NCBI RefSeq assembly: GCF_004364325.1
Contig: NZ_SOCP01000023.1
Span: 62,001 to 126,000 of the forward strand
Origin: Actinophytocola oryzae
Lineage (GTDB): Bacteria; Actinomycetota; Actinomycetes; Mycobacteriales; Pseudonocardiaceae
Length of the DNA: 64,000 nucleotides
Reading direction: 5' to 3'
Position 1 is the stretch's first letter; the number at the start of each line of letters is the position of its first letter. The notes beneath the pieces are model-generated. The model saw only the letters and a list, made by a program, of their open reading frames with translations, had not been told where the DNA came from and made no database searches. Shown piece by piece: positions 8,374 through 15,799 of this stretch. The translations under genes and the position numbers were made by a program.

Positions 8374-8974
8374 TGTTTGTCCTCGACTCCAGACCGTATT
8401 GATTGTCAGAGACTAACGGTGATCCGTGCCAGTGGCGGCGTTCCGCGTATCACACCGTGGGCGATGGGTCGTCATCGTCGCCACCCTGCTGCGGTCCACT
8501 CACCTCCGCCGCCACCCCACTGAGCGGAGGCGGCGCCGAGCCGCCAACTGTGCCGTCGGTGGCAAGAGGAGAAGTACCACACGCTGGGAAAGCGCCGGTC
8601 GGCGCCCTGCACGGAAGGTGGCGTGGGGCACGTCCTGCCAGGAACGATGCCACCGGCCCTCAGGCCCCGACCCCGGCGACCACACCCCGCCCATTCGCGT
8701 CCGGCAGTGATCACCCCACAGGCAAAAGTCCCGACAGGAAGCCAATTCCCACCAGGTTCATCGATTAAGAAGAGGGTCTGTATACAGAATACAACCACCC
8801 AGGAAGAGGCGGGAGAACATGGCGGAAATCACGCCACCAACGCACGGACCGCGCCCATTGCCAAGCGACACGCCACCACAAGCCCCAACCTCCACCCGAA
8901 GGAGCCCACAGCGAAGGGACGTTGCGATTGCGTGAACGTTTCCAACCACACGCGCATCCGAGGACCGACCAGGA
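8374..8974. other. 600-bp non-coding region upstream of the sdh operon
   Basis: No open frame here has convincing codon use or a recognisable product. The part near 8374 must carry the sdh promoter for the minus strand. The part near 8760-8800 is unusually A/T-rich for this window and contains a perfect palindrome, listed separately. The part near 8900-8974 is downstream of recX and holds no strong terminator hairpin that could be seen by eye. Confidence 0.6.
8777..8788. promoter_or_regulatory. Palindromic operator candidate TCTGTATACAGA
   Basis: A perfect 12-bp palindrome in an A/T-rich island (TGTATACAGAATACA). It also reads as TGTAT-N5-ATACA. It lies about 400 bp upstream of the sdh operon start. 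The form is typical of dimeric repressors such as GntR-type proteins, but no regulator gene is adjacent. Confidence 0.4.
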
Positions 8975-9685
8975 TCAGAACGTCTCGTCGAGCAGAGAAG
9001 TCCGAACCTCGTCCTTCACCACCCGGTAGGCCAGCCCCTCGGAGTACCCCTTCCGAGCAAGCATGCCGACAAGCTTGCGGACCTTTGTGGCCTCATCGGC
9101 ATCCCCAAGTGAGCGCAACCGCTTGCGCACAAGCAACCGAGCCCGCTCCTCCTCGGCCTCGGAGTCCACGTTCGCCAACGCCTCGGCAGCAGACTCCTCA
9201 GCCACCCCCTTCCGACGAAGCTCAACGGCCAAAGCACGCCGACTGAGCCCCTGGAAGTTGTGCCGCGACCGAACCCACACCTCGGCAAAGGCAGCGTCGT
9301 CAACCAGCCCAACCTCGTCGAGACGACTGAGCACCCGCTCAGCAACGTCGTCCTCGACCCCCTTACGAGCCAGGGCCTGCCCCAACTCGACCCGGGTCCG
9401 GGGCCGAGCAGTCAACAACCGCAGACAGATGTCCTTGGCCTGCTGAACAGGATCCACCGCCCCAGAAGACCCCGCACGACCAACCGAGCCACCAGATGCC
9501 CCAACCCCACCCGAAGCATCCGACCGCCCCTCATACTTCCCCGCCCCCCGCCCACGCCGCCCCCCACGACCACGACCAGCCGCCTCCGACGACCGAGCCT
9601 CCCCAACCCAGCCCTCAGCCAACCCACTGCCTTCCCCGGCAGGCCCCCCACCAGACCCCGCCGACCCGTCACCCCCGACAGACAT
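8975..9685 (-). CDS. recX: Recombination regulatory protein RecX with a long low-complexity N-terminus
   Basis: Regulator that binds and inhibits RecA filaments. The C-terminal 155 residues are a typical RecX three-helix-repeat domain (AKDICLRLLTARPRTRVEL, LDEVGLVDDAAFAEVWVRSR, GLSRRALAVELRRKGV, RKLVGMLARKGYSEGLAYRVV). The protein is 236 aa against about 170-175 in mycobacteria. The first 77 residues are Gly/Ser/Arg/Ala-rich with no fold signal. ATG 9685 is preferred over TTG 9688; GGGGAGG lies just upstream. It is transcribed after recA on the minus strand, separated by 474 bp of G-rich repeat, so read-through from recA is possible but not assured. Confidence 0.9.
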   Translation of the reverse strand: MSVGGDGSAGSGGGPAGEGSGLAEGWVGEARSSEAAGRGRGGRRGRGAGKYEGRSDASGGVGASGGSVGRAGSSGAVDPVQQAKDICLRLLTARPRTRVELGQALARKGVEDDVAERVLSRLDEVGLVDDAAFAEVWVRSRHNFQGLSRRALAVELRRKGVAEESAAEALANVDSEAEEERARLLVRKRLRSLGDADEATKVRKLVGMLARKGYSEGLAYRVVKDEVRTSLLDETF

Positions 9686-9740
9686 CAACCCTCCCCAAAT
9701 CGACTAAACGACGAAACAGACCGAAGGGCCTAGCAAGGGC

Positions 9741-10100
9741 CAAAGTGTGCGACCCAACCCAACCCCTGTCCCCGGAGACCAGGCGAAGGACTGAAGGCGC
9801 GCAACCCAACCCAACCCCTCTACCGAACTCACCCAGACCAGGCAAAAAGGCTGATGCGCGCGACCCAACCCAACCCCCTGCCGATCCCGCGGAGACCAGG
9901 CAAAAGGACTGAAGCGCGCGGCCCTACCCAACCACCTGCGGAGACCAGGCAAAAGGCAGAAGCGCGCGACCCAACCGAGCCCTCTGCACAACCCATCGCC
10001 TGCCGAGACCAGGCAAAGGCGCAAGCGCGCAGCCCCAACCCAACCCGCCGACCAGGCAAAGGGCTCACGCCGCGCACCCCAAACCGAGCCCTCTGCCAAC
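9741..10100. repeat. Degenerate G-rich tandem repeats between recA and recX
   Basis: Seven imperfect copies of a unit made of GAGACCAGGCAAAAGG, then GAAGCGCGCG, then ACCCAACCCAACCCC can be read on the plus strand. The AGACCAGGC anchors lie near 9775, 9834, 9893, 9942, 10006 and 10049, so spacing is 59, 59, 49, 64 and 43 bp. The spacing is not a multiple of three, which argues against coding. On the recA-recX transcript each unit gives a GGGGTTGGGTTGGGT-like run, three to four G-tracts that could form G-quadruplexes. Confidence 0.75.
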
Positions 10101-10159
10101 CCCGTCGCCCCCACCCCGGCCCCCGCCCCCGGCCCCCCGGCCGGCAAAGACCAAACCAC

Positions 10160-11206
10160 CTAGAAGTCGACAGGCGCAGGAGCAGGCTCAGCCGCCTCAG
10201 CGTCCAACTTGGCACCGATGCCGAGCTTGTCCTTGATCCGCTTCTCGATCTCGTTGGCGACATCCGGGTTGTCACGGAGGAACTTGCGAGCGTTCTCCTT
10301 ACCCTGCCCCAGCTGATCCCCCTCGTACGTGTACCAGGCGCCGGACTTGCGCAGAATGCCCTGCTCAACCCCCATGTCAATAAGCGACCCCTCCCGAGAG
10401 ACGCCCTTGCCATACAGAATGTCGAACTCAGCCTGCTTGAACGGCGGCGCGACCTTGTTCTTGACGACCTTCACCCGAGTCCGGTTACCAACCGCCTCGC
10501 CACCGTCCTTCAACGTCTCGATACGACGGACGTCGAGCCGCACCGAGGCGTAGAACTTCAGCGCCTTGCCACCGGTGGTGGTCTCCGGCGACCCGAACAT
10601 GACGCCGATCTTCTCGCGGAGCTGGTTGATGAAGATGGCCGTCGTGCCGGAGTTGTTCAGCGCACCAGCGATCTTGCGCAGCGCCTGGCTCATCAGACGC
10701 GCCTGGAGACCGACGTGGCTGTCACCCATCTCGCCCTCGATCTCGGCGCGGGGCACGAGTGCCGCCACGGAGTCGATGACCAGGATGTCGAGCGCGCCGG
10801 AGCGGATCAGCATGTCCGCGATCTCCAGCGCCTGCTCACCGGTGTCCGGCTGGGACACCAGCAACGCGTCGGTGTCGACCCCGAGGTTCTTCGCGTAGTC
10901 CGGGTCGAGCGCGTGCTCCGCGTCGATGAACGCCGCGATGCCGCCCGCCTTCTGCGCGTTGGCCACCGCGTGCAGGGCGAGCGACGTCTTACCCGACGAC
11001 TCGGGGCCGAAGATCTCCACGACCCTGCCGCGCGGCAGACCGCCGATGCCCAGGGCCACGTCCAGGGCGATGGACCCGGTCGGGATGACCTCGATCGGCG
11101 CCCGCGTCTCGTCGCCGAGACGCATGACCGATCCCTTGCCGAAGTTCTTGTCGATCTGGGCGAGGGCGAGGTCCAACGCCTTCGCGCGATCGGGAGCTGC
11201 TGCCAT
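10160..11206 (-). CDS. recA: Recombinase RecA
   Basis: ATP-dependent strand-exchange protein and co-protease for LexA cleavage. It is 348 aa, the normal size, with no intein. Walker A is GPESSGKT, Walker B is ILVIDSVAALVP, loop L1 lies in EGEMGDSHVGLQARLMSQALRK (shown in part) and L2 in IFINQLREKIGVMFGSPETT-like sequence. ATG 11206 is chosen. The reading frame extends further upstream, but MAAAPDRAKALDLAL matches known RecA N-termini and is preceded by AAGGTGG. Regulation by LexA is indicated by the SOS box at 11338-11353, about 130 bp upstream. The C-terminus ends in an acidic/Pro-Ala tail as in other actinobacteria. Confidence 0.98.
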   Translation of the reverse strand: MAAAPDRAKALDLALAQIDKNFGKGSVMRLGDETRAPIEVIPTGSIALDVALGIGGLPRGRVVEIFGPESSGKTSLALHAVANAQKAGGIAAFIDAEHALDPDYAKNLGVDTDALLVSQPDTGEQALEIADMLIRSGALDILVIDSVAALVPRAEIEGEMGDSHVGLQARLMSQALRKIAGALNNSGTTAIFINQLREKIGVMFGSPETTTGGKALKFYASVRLDVRRIETLKDGGEAVGNRTRVKVVKNKVAPPFKQAEFDILYGKGVSREGSLIDMGVEQGILRKSGAWYTYEGDQLGQGKENARKFLRDNPDVANEIEKRIKDKLGIGAKLDAEAAEPAPAPVDF

Positions 11207-11337
11207 CAGAGATCCACCTTGGTTGTTTTTAGACCGCTTTGCACTCACGTCGGCGACGGTAGCGGCAAGCACCGACAATTCCGGTCCGAGCGGGCCGGGC
11301 TGTGGATAACTCACCCTGCTGTGGACAGGGACATTAC

Positions 11338-11353
11338 CCGAACGGATGTTCGA
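11338..11353. promoter_or_regulatory. SOS box (LexA operator) of recA
   Basis: CCGAACGGATGTTCGA matches the actinobacterial SOS consensus TCGAAC-N4-GTTCGA at 11 of 12 fixed positions. It lies upstream of recA and 24 bp beyond the end of DUF3046, the expected place for recA control. Confidence 0.85.
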
Positions 11354-11376
11354 CCCCGCACCGACACGCCGCAAGG

Positions 11377-11571
11377 CTAGCGCCGCTCCGGTGGGACCTC
11401 GAACGCCTCGCACACCGCACGCCAGATCTCCTTCGGCTCCAACCCGGCGTCGAGTGCCTGGTCGACCGTGCGGCCGCCGAGGGAGCTGAACACGTGGTCA
11501 CGTGCCAGCATGTCGGCCCGGACCTCGCCGAACTCGTTGGACATGAGCTTGCGGAACACCGTGATACGCAT
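11377..11571 (-). CDS. DUF3046 family protein
   Basis: Small conserved actinobacterial protein of 64 aa (MRITVFRKLMSNEFGEVRAD at the start, GGRTVDQALDAGLEPKEIWR in the middle). Its function is unknown. The family is nearly always found just upstream of recA, as for Rv2738c in M. tuberculosis, and this copy keeps that place and orientation. The gap to recA holds the SOS box, so DUF3046 itself probably starts from its own promoter upstream of 11571, while its transcript may read into recA. Length matches the family. Confidence 0.9.
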   Translation of the reverse strand: MRITVFRKLMSNEFGEVRADMLARDHVFSSLGGRTVDQALDAGLEPKEIWRAVCEAFEVPPERR

Positions 11572-11616
11572 CGGGGACCAGCCTACGAGCCGGCCGGGAT
11601 CTGGGAGAATCCGGCC

Positions 11617-11727
11617 ATGGACCTCGAACCGAACGGCCTGGAGTCCGCCCTGCTGGTCATCGCCAGCGTCGGCGTGCTGATCGCGGCGATCGTGACGGGG
11701 CTGATCGCCTGGCGCAACAGGCGGTGA
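11617..11727 (+). CDS. Small single-pass membrane protein (36 aa)
   Basis: A short gene starting at ATG 11617 with GGGAG about ten bases upstream. It encodes MDLEPNGLES, one hydrophobic helix of about 22 residues (ALLVIASVGVLIAAIVTGLIAW) and a basic end RNRR. The positive C-terminus predicts the N-terminus outside. It is divergent from DUF3046 across only 45 bp and convergent with the Hsp70-like gene. The function is unknown. The evidence is the ribosome-binding site, the clean membrane segment and codon use like the neighbours. Confidence 0.6.
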   Translation: MDLEPNGLESALLVIASVGVLIAAIVTGLIAWRNRR

Positions 11728-11742
11728 CCGGTCGGCCGCAGG

Positions 11743-13578
11743 CTAGGTGCCCGGCTGGACGTTCTTGGCGAAGAAGTCGCCGAGCGTGTCCGGGGTGAAG
11801 TCGTCCGCGGAACGCAGCTCGGTCCTGGTCAGCCATCCGACCAGCGGCCGGTCCTCGACGGTGAACACCAGTACGCCGGTGCCGCCGTTCACCCCGGCCC
11901 GCCAGCGCCCGTCCAGGCCGTTGCCCTTCCACTCGGCCTCGACGTGGTCGCCCTCGGTCATGTCGGACAGCTCGGTGCCCGCGAGCTTCTCCGCGTCCCG
12001 CACCGACGCCACGTGCGCGTACATCACCTGGTAGCTGTCCTGCAGCGTGCACATGACATCCGCGTTCGTGTCCTGCTCAGCAGGCTTGCAGTCACCGCTG
12101 TCGGCCACCGCCCCCGCGAGCTGGCGCAGGCACGCGGTGAAGCCCTCGCCGTCGGTGTCGCCCTTCTGCTGACAGCTCTCGGCCGTCGGCAGATCACTGT
12201 CCGGCTTGAGCAGGAACACCGCGCCGACCGCGAGGATCGCGAGCACGACGACCGCGGCGACGCCCAGCAGTGCCCTGCGCCTGCCGGTGTTCGGCCGCGC
12301 AGGCGGCTGGGGTGGCGTGGGGAAGCCTGCCCCGAGCATCGGGTTGGGACCGGAACCCGGACCGGCGTGCAGTGGCACCGGGTTGGGACCCGTGTGCGGC
12401 ACCGGGTTCGGACCGGTCTGGGGCATGGGCCCCATCGGCGTCTGCGGGCGGAACCCACCGGTCGGCTGCGCCTGCGCGGGACCCATGTTGGCCGTGCGCA
12501 GGCTGACGCCCTCCGGCGTGATGTGGTGCGCGCCGAGTGCGACGGCCGTCTCGGGCTGGTCGAGGCTCGACGGGACGACGCCGAGCTGCTCCGCGATGAG
12601 CGTCGCGATCAGCGGGATGCGGCTGGAGCCGCCGACGAGGTAGACACCCGCGAGCCGGTCGGGGGTGATGCCGGTGGACCGGATGGTCGCCGCGAGCAGC
12701 TCGACGCTGCGCAGCATGCTCGGCCGGATCAGCGCCTCCAGCTCGATGCGCGTGACCAGGACGTCCTCGAACGGCTCCGGCAGCGGCACCTCGGTCTGCG
12801 GATGGCGTGACAGGGCCTCCTTGGCGGCCCTGACGTCCTCGGCCATGGCCCGGCGCGCGCGGCGGTCCGCGGTGGACTCGGGACGCAGGATGCGCTGCCA
12901 GCGGCTGGGGTCGCGGATCGACACCTGGCGGCCGACGTGCTCCAGGAGCGCCTGGTCCACGTCCAGGCCGCCGAGGTCGGGCAGCCCGGCCTCGGCGAGG
13001 ACGGCGTACCCGGTCTGGGTGGCCGCGACGATGGCGACGTCGAACGTGCCCGCGCCGAGGTCGTACACCGCGAGGGCCTGCCCTGGCAGGAGCTGCTGTC
13101 CCGGGAAGGACGCGAAGTGCGCGGCGGCCGCGACCGGCTCCGGCACGAGGACGAGGTTGGTGCCCATCCCGGCGAGGCGCGCGGCGGCCAGGAGGACGTT
13201 GCGCCGCACCGGCCCCCACTGCGCGGGATGGGTCAGGCGCACCTCGTCCGGCTTGGCGCCGCCGAGCTGGCGGGACGTCTCGTCGGCGACGCGGCGCAGC
13301 ACGGCCGAGAGCGCCTCGGTGACCGGCACGACCACGTCGCCGAGCAGCAGTGTGCCCTCGTCGACGCGGCGTTTCGGGTTCGGCTCGAAACGGGCCGGGT
13401 CGAGCCGGGCGCGGCGCTCGGCGTCGCGGCCGACCACGAGGTTGCCGTCGTCGTCGGCGAAGAGCGCCGACGGCATCGTGGCGGACCCGTCCACCTCGAC
13501 CACCCGTGGCGGTCGCCCGTGCGCGGACAGCACTGCGACGGTGTTGGACGTACCGAGGTCAACCGACAGGACGGCCAC
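11743..13578 (-). CDS. Membrane-anchored Hsp70-like protein, copy A
   Basis: 611-aa protein with an N-terminal actin/Hsp70-type ATPase of about 370 residues: phosphate-1 motif DLGTSNT (7-13), phosphate-2 YDLGAGTFDVAI, and adenosine motif YLVGGSSRIPLI. No DnaK substrate-binding domain follows. Instead there is a Pro/Gly-rich linker (many PNP, PQP), one transmembrane helix near residues 435-458 and an extracytoplasmic domain of about 150 residues with paired cysteines (SCQQ, ACL, DCK, MCT). GTG 13578 is chosen because it has GAGGGGAGA upstream, the same as in copy B. The layout resembles receptor-like kinases such as PknB more than a chaperone. The role is unknown. Confidence 0.82.
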   Translation of the reverse strand: MAVLSVDLGTSNTVAVLSAHGRPPRVVEVDGSATMPSALFADDDGNLVVGRDAERRARLDPARFEPNPKRRVDEGTLLLGDVVVPVTEALSAVLRRVADETSRQLGGAKPDEVRLTHPAQWGPVRRNVLLAAARLAGMGTNLVLVPEPVAAAAHFASFPGQQLLPGQALAVYDLGAGTFDVAIVAATQTGYAVLAEAGLPDLGGLDVDQALLEHVGRQVSIRDPSRWQRILRPESTADRRARRAMAEDVRAAKEALSRHPQTEVPLPEPFEDVLVTRIELEALIRPSMLRSVELLAATIRSTGITPDRLAGVYLVGGSSRIPLIATLIAEQLGVVPSSLDQPETAVALGAHHITPEGVSLRTANMGPAQAQPTGGFRPQTPMGPMPQTGPNPVPHTGPNPVPLHAGPGSGPNPMLGAGFPTPPQPPARPNTGRRRALLGVAAVVVLAILAVGAVFLLKPDSDLPTAESCQQKGDTDGEGFTACLRQLAGAVADSGDCKPAEQDTNADVMCTLQDSYQVMYAHVASVRDAEKLAGTELSDMTEGDHVEAEWKGNGLDGRWRAGVNGGTGVLVFTVEDRPLVGWLTRTELRSADDFTPDTLGDFFAKNVQPGT

Positions 13579-13665
13579 GAATCTCCCCTCGCGCTGGCTG
13601 GTCACGAAGATGCTGCCATGTCCTGGCGTCCTGTGTGCCCGGACCCGCGATACTCGCCCCGCCGT

Positions 13666-15621
13666 TTACGCGCCGCCGTCGCCGCCCGGCTTGACGTGCT
13701 GGTCGAAGTAGTCGATCAGGTCGTCGAGGTTGTCCGAGCCGCTGATGTCGATCTTGATGAGGATGCCGGCCACTGGTGAGTCGTCGACCGCGAACACCAG
13801 CATGCCGCTGCCGCTCACGATCTCGATCGCGGTGTAGGCGCCCTGCATCCCGTCGCCGTCCCAGTCGCCCTTCTTCGGGTCGCCACCCGAGGCGCTCGTG
13901 CCCTCCAGCTGCTTCGTGACGCTGTCGACGTACTGCTTCGCGGTGTCGACGCCGGACTGCGGGCTGCCGTCCGCCTTGTCACTGCCGCCGAAGTGCATGT
14001 ACATGACCGAGTAGGTCGAGTCGATCGTGCAGGTGGAGGTCGTGGCGCCAGGGGTGTCGATCGACTGGCCGCCCGCGTTCGCGCCGGACTTGCAGTCGTT
14101 GTTCTCCGCGACCGCGCCGGCGACCTTGCGCATGCACTCGCTCATGCCCTTGCTGTCCGCCGTGCGGTCCGAGCAGTCCGTGCCTGCCACGGTGCCCGCG
14201 CCCGAGTCGCCCGACGTCGCGATGATGATGCTGACCACGGCGACCACCACGATCGCGACGACGGCCGTGGCGATGTACCAGCCCTTGTTCGACGATCCGT
14301 TCGGCCGCTGCTGCGCCGGGAACTGCGGTAACGGCCCGATCGGCGACGGCTGGCCCGCCAGGGCAGGCACCGGCGTGCTCGGCGGCCCCTGCACGCGCTG
14401 TGGGCCGCTGTTGGGGAACGGGTTCTGTGCGGGCGTCCCCTGCGTCGGCGGCGGGGGCGGGTTGTACCCACCGGAGCGTGGCGTCACCATCTGCCTGGTG
14501 CGCTGGACGTCCTCGATCGTGTTGCTGATGTCGCTGGTGCGCAGCGTGATGCCCTCCTGGGGCACGTGGTGCGCGCCGAGGGCCACGGCCGTCTCCGGCT
14601 GGTCCAGCGAGGTCGGCACGACCCGCATGTTCTCGGCGATGAGCGTCGCGATCAGCGGGATGCGGCTGGAGCCGCCGACGAGGTAGATGCCGACGAGGCG
14701 GTCCGGCGTCATGCCGGTCGACCGGATGGTGCCCGCCAGCAGCTCGACGCTGCGCAGCATGCCCGGCCGGATCAACGCCTCCAGCTCGACGCGCGTGACC
14801 AGCACGTCGTCGAACGGCTCCGGCAGCGGCACCTCGGTCTGCGGGTGTCGCGACAGCGACTCCTTGGCCGCCTTCACGTCCTCGCGCAGCGCGCGCTGAG
14901 CACGGCGGTCACCGGTTGACACCGGGCGCAGGAGGCTCTGCCAGCGGCCGGGGTCGCGGACGGACACCTGACGGCCGACGTGCTCGAGCAGCGCCTGGTC
15001 CACGTCGAGGCCGCCGAGGTCGGGCAGCCCGGCCTCCGCGAGCACCACGAACCCGTTCTGGGTGGCGCCGACGATGGCGACGTCGAAGGTGCCCGCGCCC
15101 AGGTCGTACACGGCGAGTGCCTTGCCGGGGGCGAGGCTCTGTCCGGGGAAGGACGCGAAGTGGGCCGCCGCGGCCACCGGCTCCGGCAGCAGCACGAGGT
15201 TCGAGCCGGCGCCGGCCTGCCGCGCCGCGGACAGCAGTACGTTGCGGCGCACCGGCCCCCACTGCGCGGGGTGGGTCAGGCGCACCTCGTCCGGTCTCTT
15301 GCCGCCGAGCTGTCGTGAGGTCTCGTCGATCACACGCCGCAGCACACCGGCGAGCGCGTCGGTCACGGGGACGACCTGGTCGCCGAGCAGCAGCGTGCCC
15401 TCGTCGACACGGCGCTTCGGGTTCGGCTCGAAACGTGCCGGGTCGAGCCGGGCCCGGCGCTCGGCATCCCGCCCGACCACGAGGTTCCCGTCCTCGGCGG
15501 CGAACACGGCCGACGGCATCATCGAAGCGCCGTCCACGTCCACCACCCGAGGCGGCCTGCCGTGTGCGGACAGCACGGCAACCGTGTTGGACGTGCCGAG
15601 ATCCACCGACAGGACGTTCAC
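13666..15621 (-). CDS. Membrane-anchored Hsp70-like protein, copy B
   Basis: 651-aa paralogue of the downstream gene with the same order of parts: ATPase with DLGTSNT at the N-terminus, YDLGAGTFDVAIVG and VGGSSRIPLI, then a Pro-rich linker (NPPPPPTQGTPAQN), a transmembrane helix (IATAVVAIVVVAVVSIIIAT) and an extracytoplasmic domain with four cysteines and Gly/Asp-rich turns. The ATPase halves of A and B are very similar, while the outer domains have diverged, so duplication with ligand-domain divergence is likely. GTG 15621 follows GAGGGGAGAGTC. An 87-bp gap to copy A suggests one operon. It is divergent from lhr. Confidence 0.82.
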   Translation of the reverse strand: MNVLSVDLGTSNTVAVLSAHGRPPRVVDVDGASMMPSAVFAAEDGNLVVGRDAERRARLDPARFEPNPKRRVDEGTLLLGDQVVPVTDALAGVLRRVIDETSRQLGGKRPDEVRLTHPAQWGPVRRNVLLSAARQAGAGSNLVLLPEPVAAAAHFASFPGQSLAPGKALAVYDLGAGTFDVAIVGATQNGFVVLAEAGLPDLGGLDVDQALLEHVGRQVSVRDPGRWQSLLRPVSTGDRRAQRALREDVKAAKESLSRHPQTEVPLPEPFDDVLVTRVELEALIRPGMLRSVELLAGTIRSTGMTPDRLVGIYLVGGSSRIPLIATLIAENMRVVPTSLDQPETAVALGAHHVPQEGITLRTSDISNTIEDVQRTRQMVTPRSGGYNPPPPPTQGTPAQNPFPNSGPQRVQGPPSTPVPALAGQPSPIGPLPQFPAQQRPNGSSNKGWYIATAVVAIVVVAVVSIIIATSGDSGAGTVAGTDCSDRTADSKGMSECMRKVAGAVAENNDCKSGANAGGQSIDTPGATTSTCTIDSTYSVMYMHFGGSDKADGSPQSGVDTAKQYVDSVTKQLEGTSASGGDPKKGDWDGDGMQGAYTAIEIVSGSGMLVFAVDDSPVAGILIKIDISGSDNLDDLIDYFDQHVKPGGDGGA

Positions 15622-15799
15622 GACTCTCCCCTCGTCGCCTTGCTGAGAGGAGATGCTGCCAGAACGCCCCGACACTGTGGGACGGGTCCCGCAGATCCAC
15701 GCCCCCCGTGATCGACGCGCTACCGACCGTCAGGCTCGACGAAACCGCCCCTGACCTGGTCAAACGGAAATTGTCGGTGCCCGGGTTCATCATGGTCCC

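Noticed and set aside
8403..8768. 121-codon plus-strand frame in the sdh upstream gap.
   Set aside because: No family, poor codon bias and no ribosome site.
8758..8949. 63-codon minus-strand frame upstream of sdh.
   Set aside because: Cys/Gly-rich product with no ribosome site and codon use unlike neighbours; it overlaps the A/T-rich palindrome.
9704..10159. 151-codon minus-strand frame between recA and recX with Trp/Gly/Leu-rich product.
   Set aside because: It is made of the G-rich repeats whose spacing is not a multiple of three, and it has no ribosome site or family.
9854..11380. 508-codon plus-strand frame over recA.
   Set aside because: Antisense shadow of recA; the minus-strand RecA protein is unmistakable.
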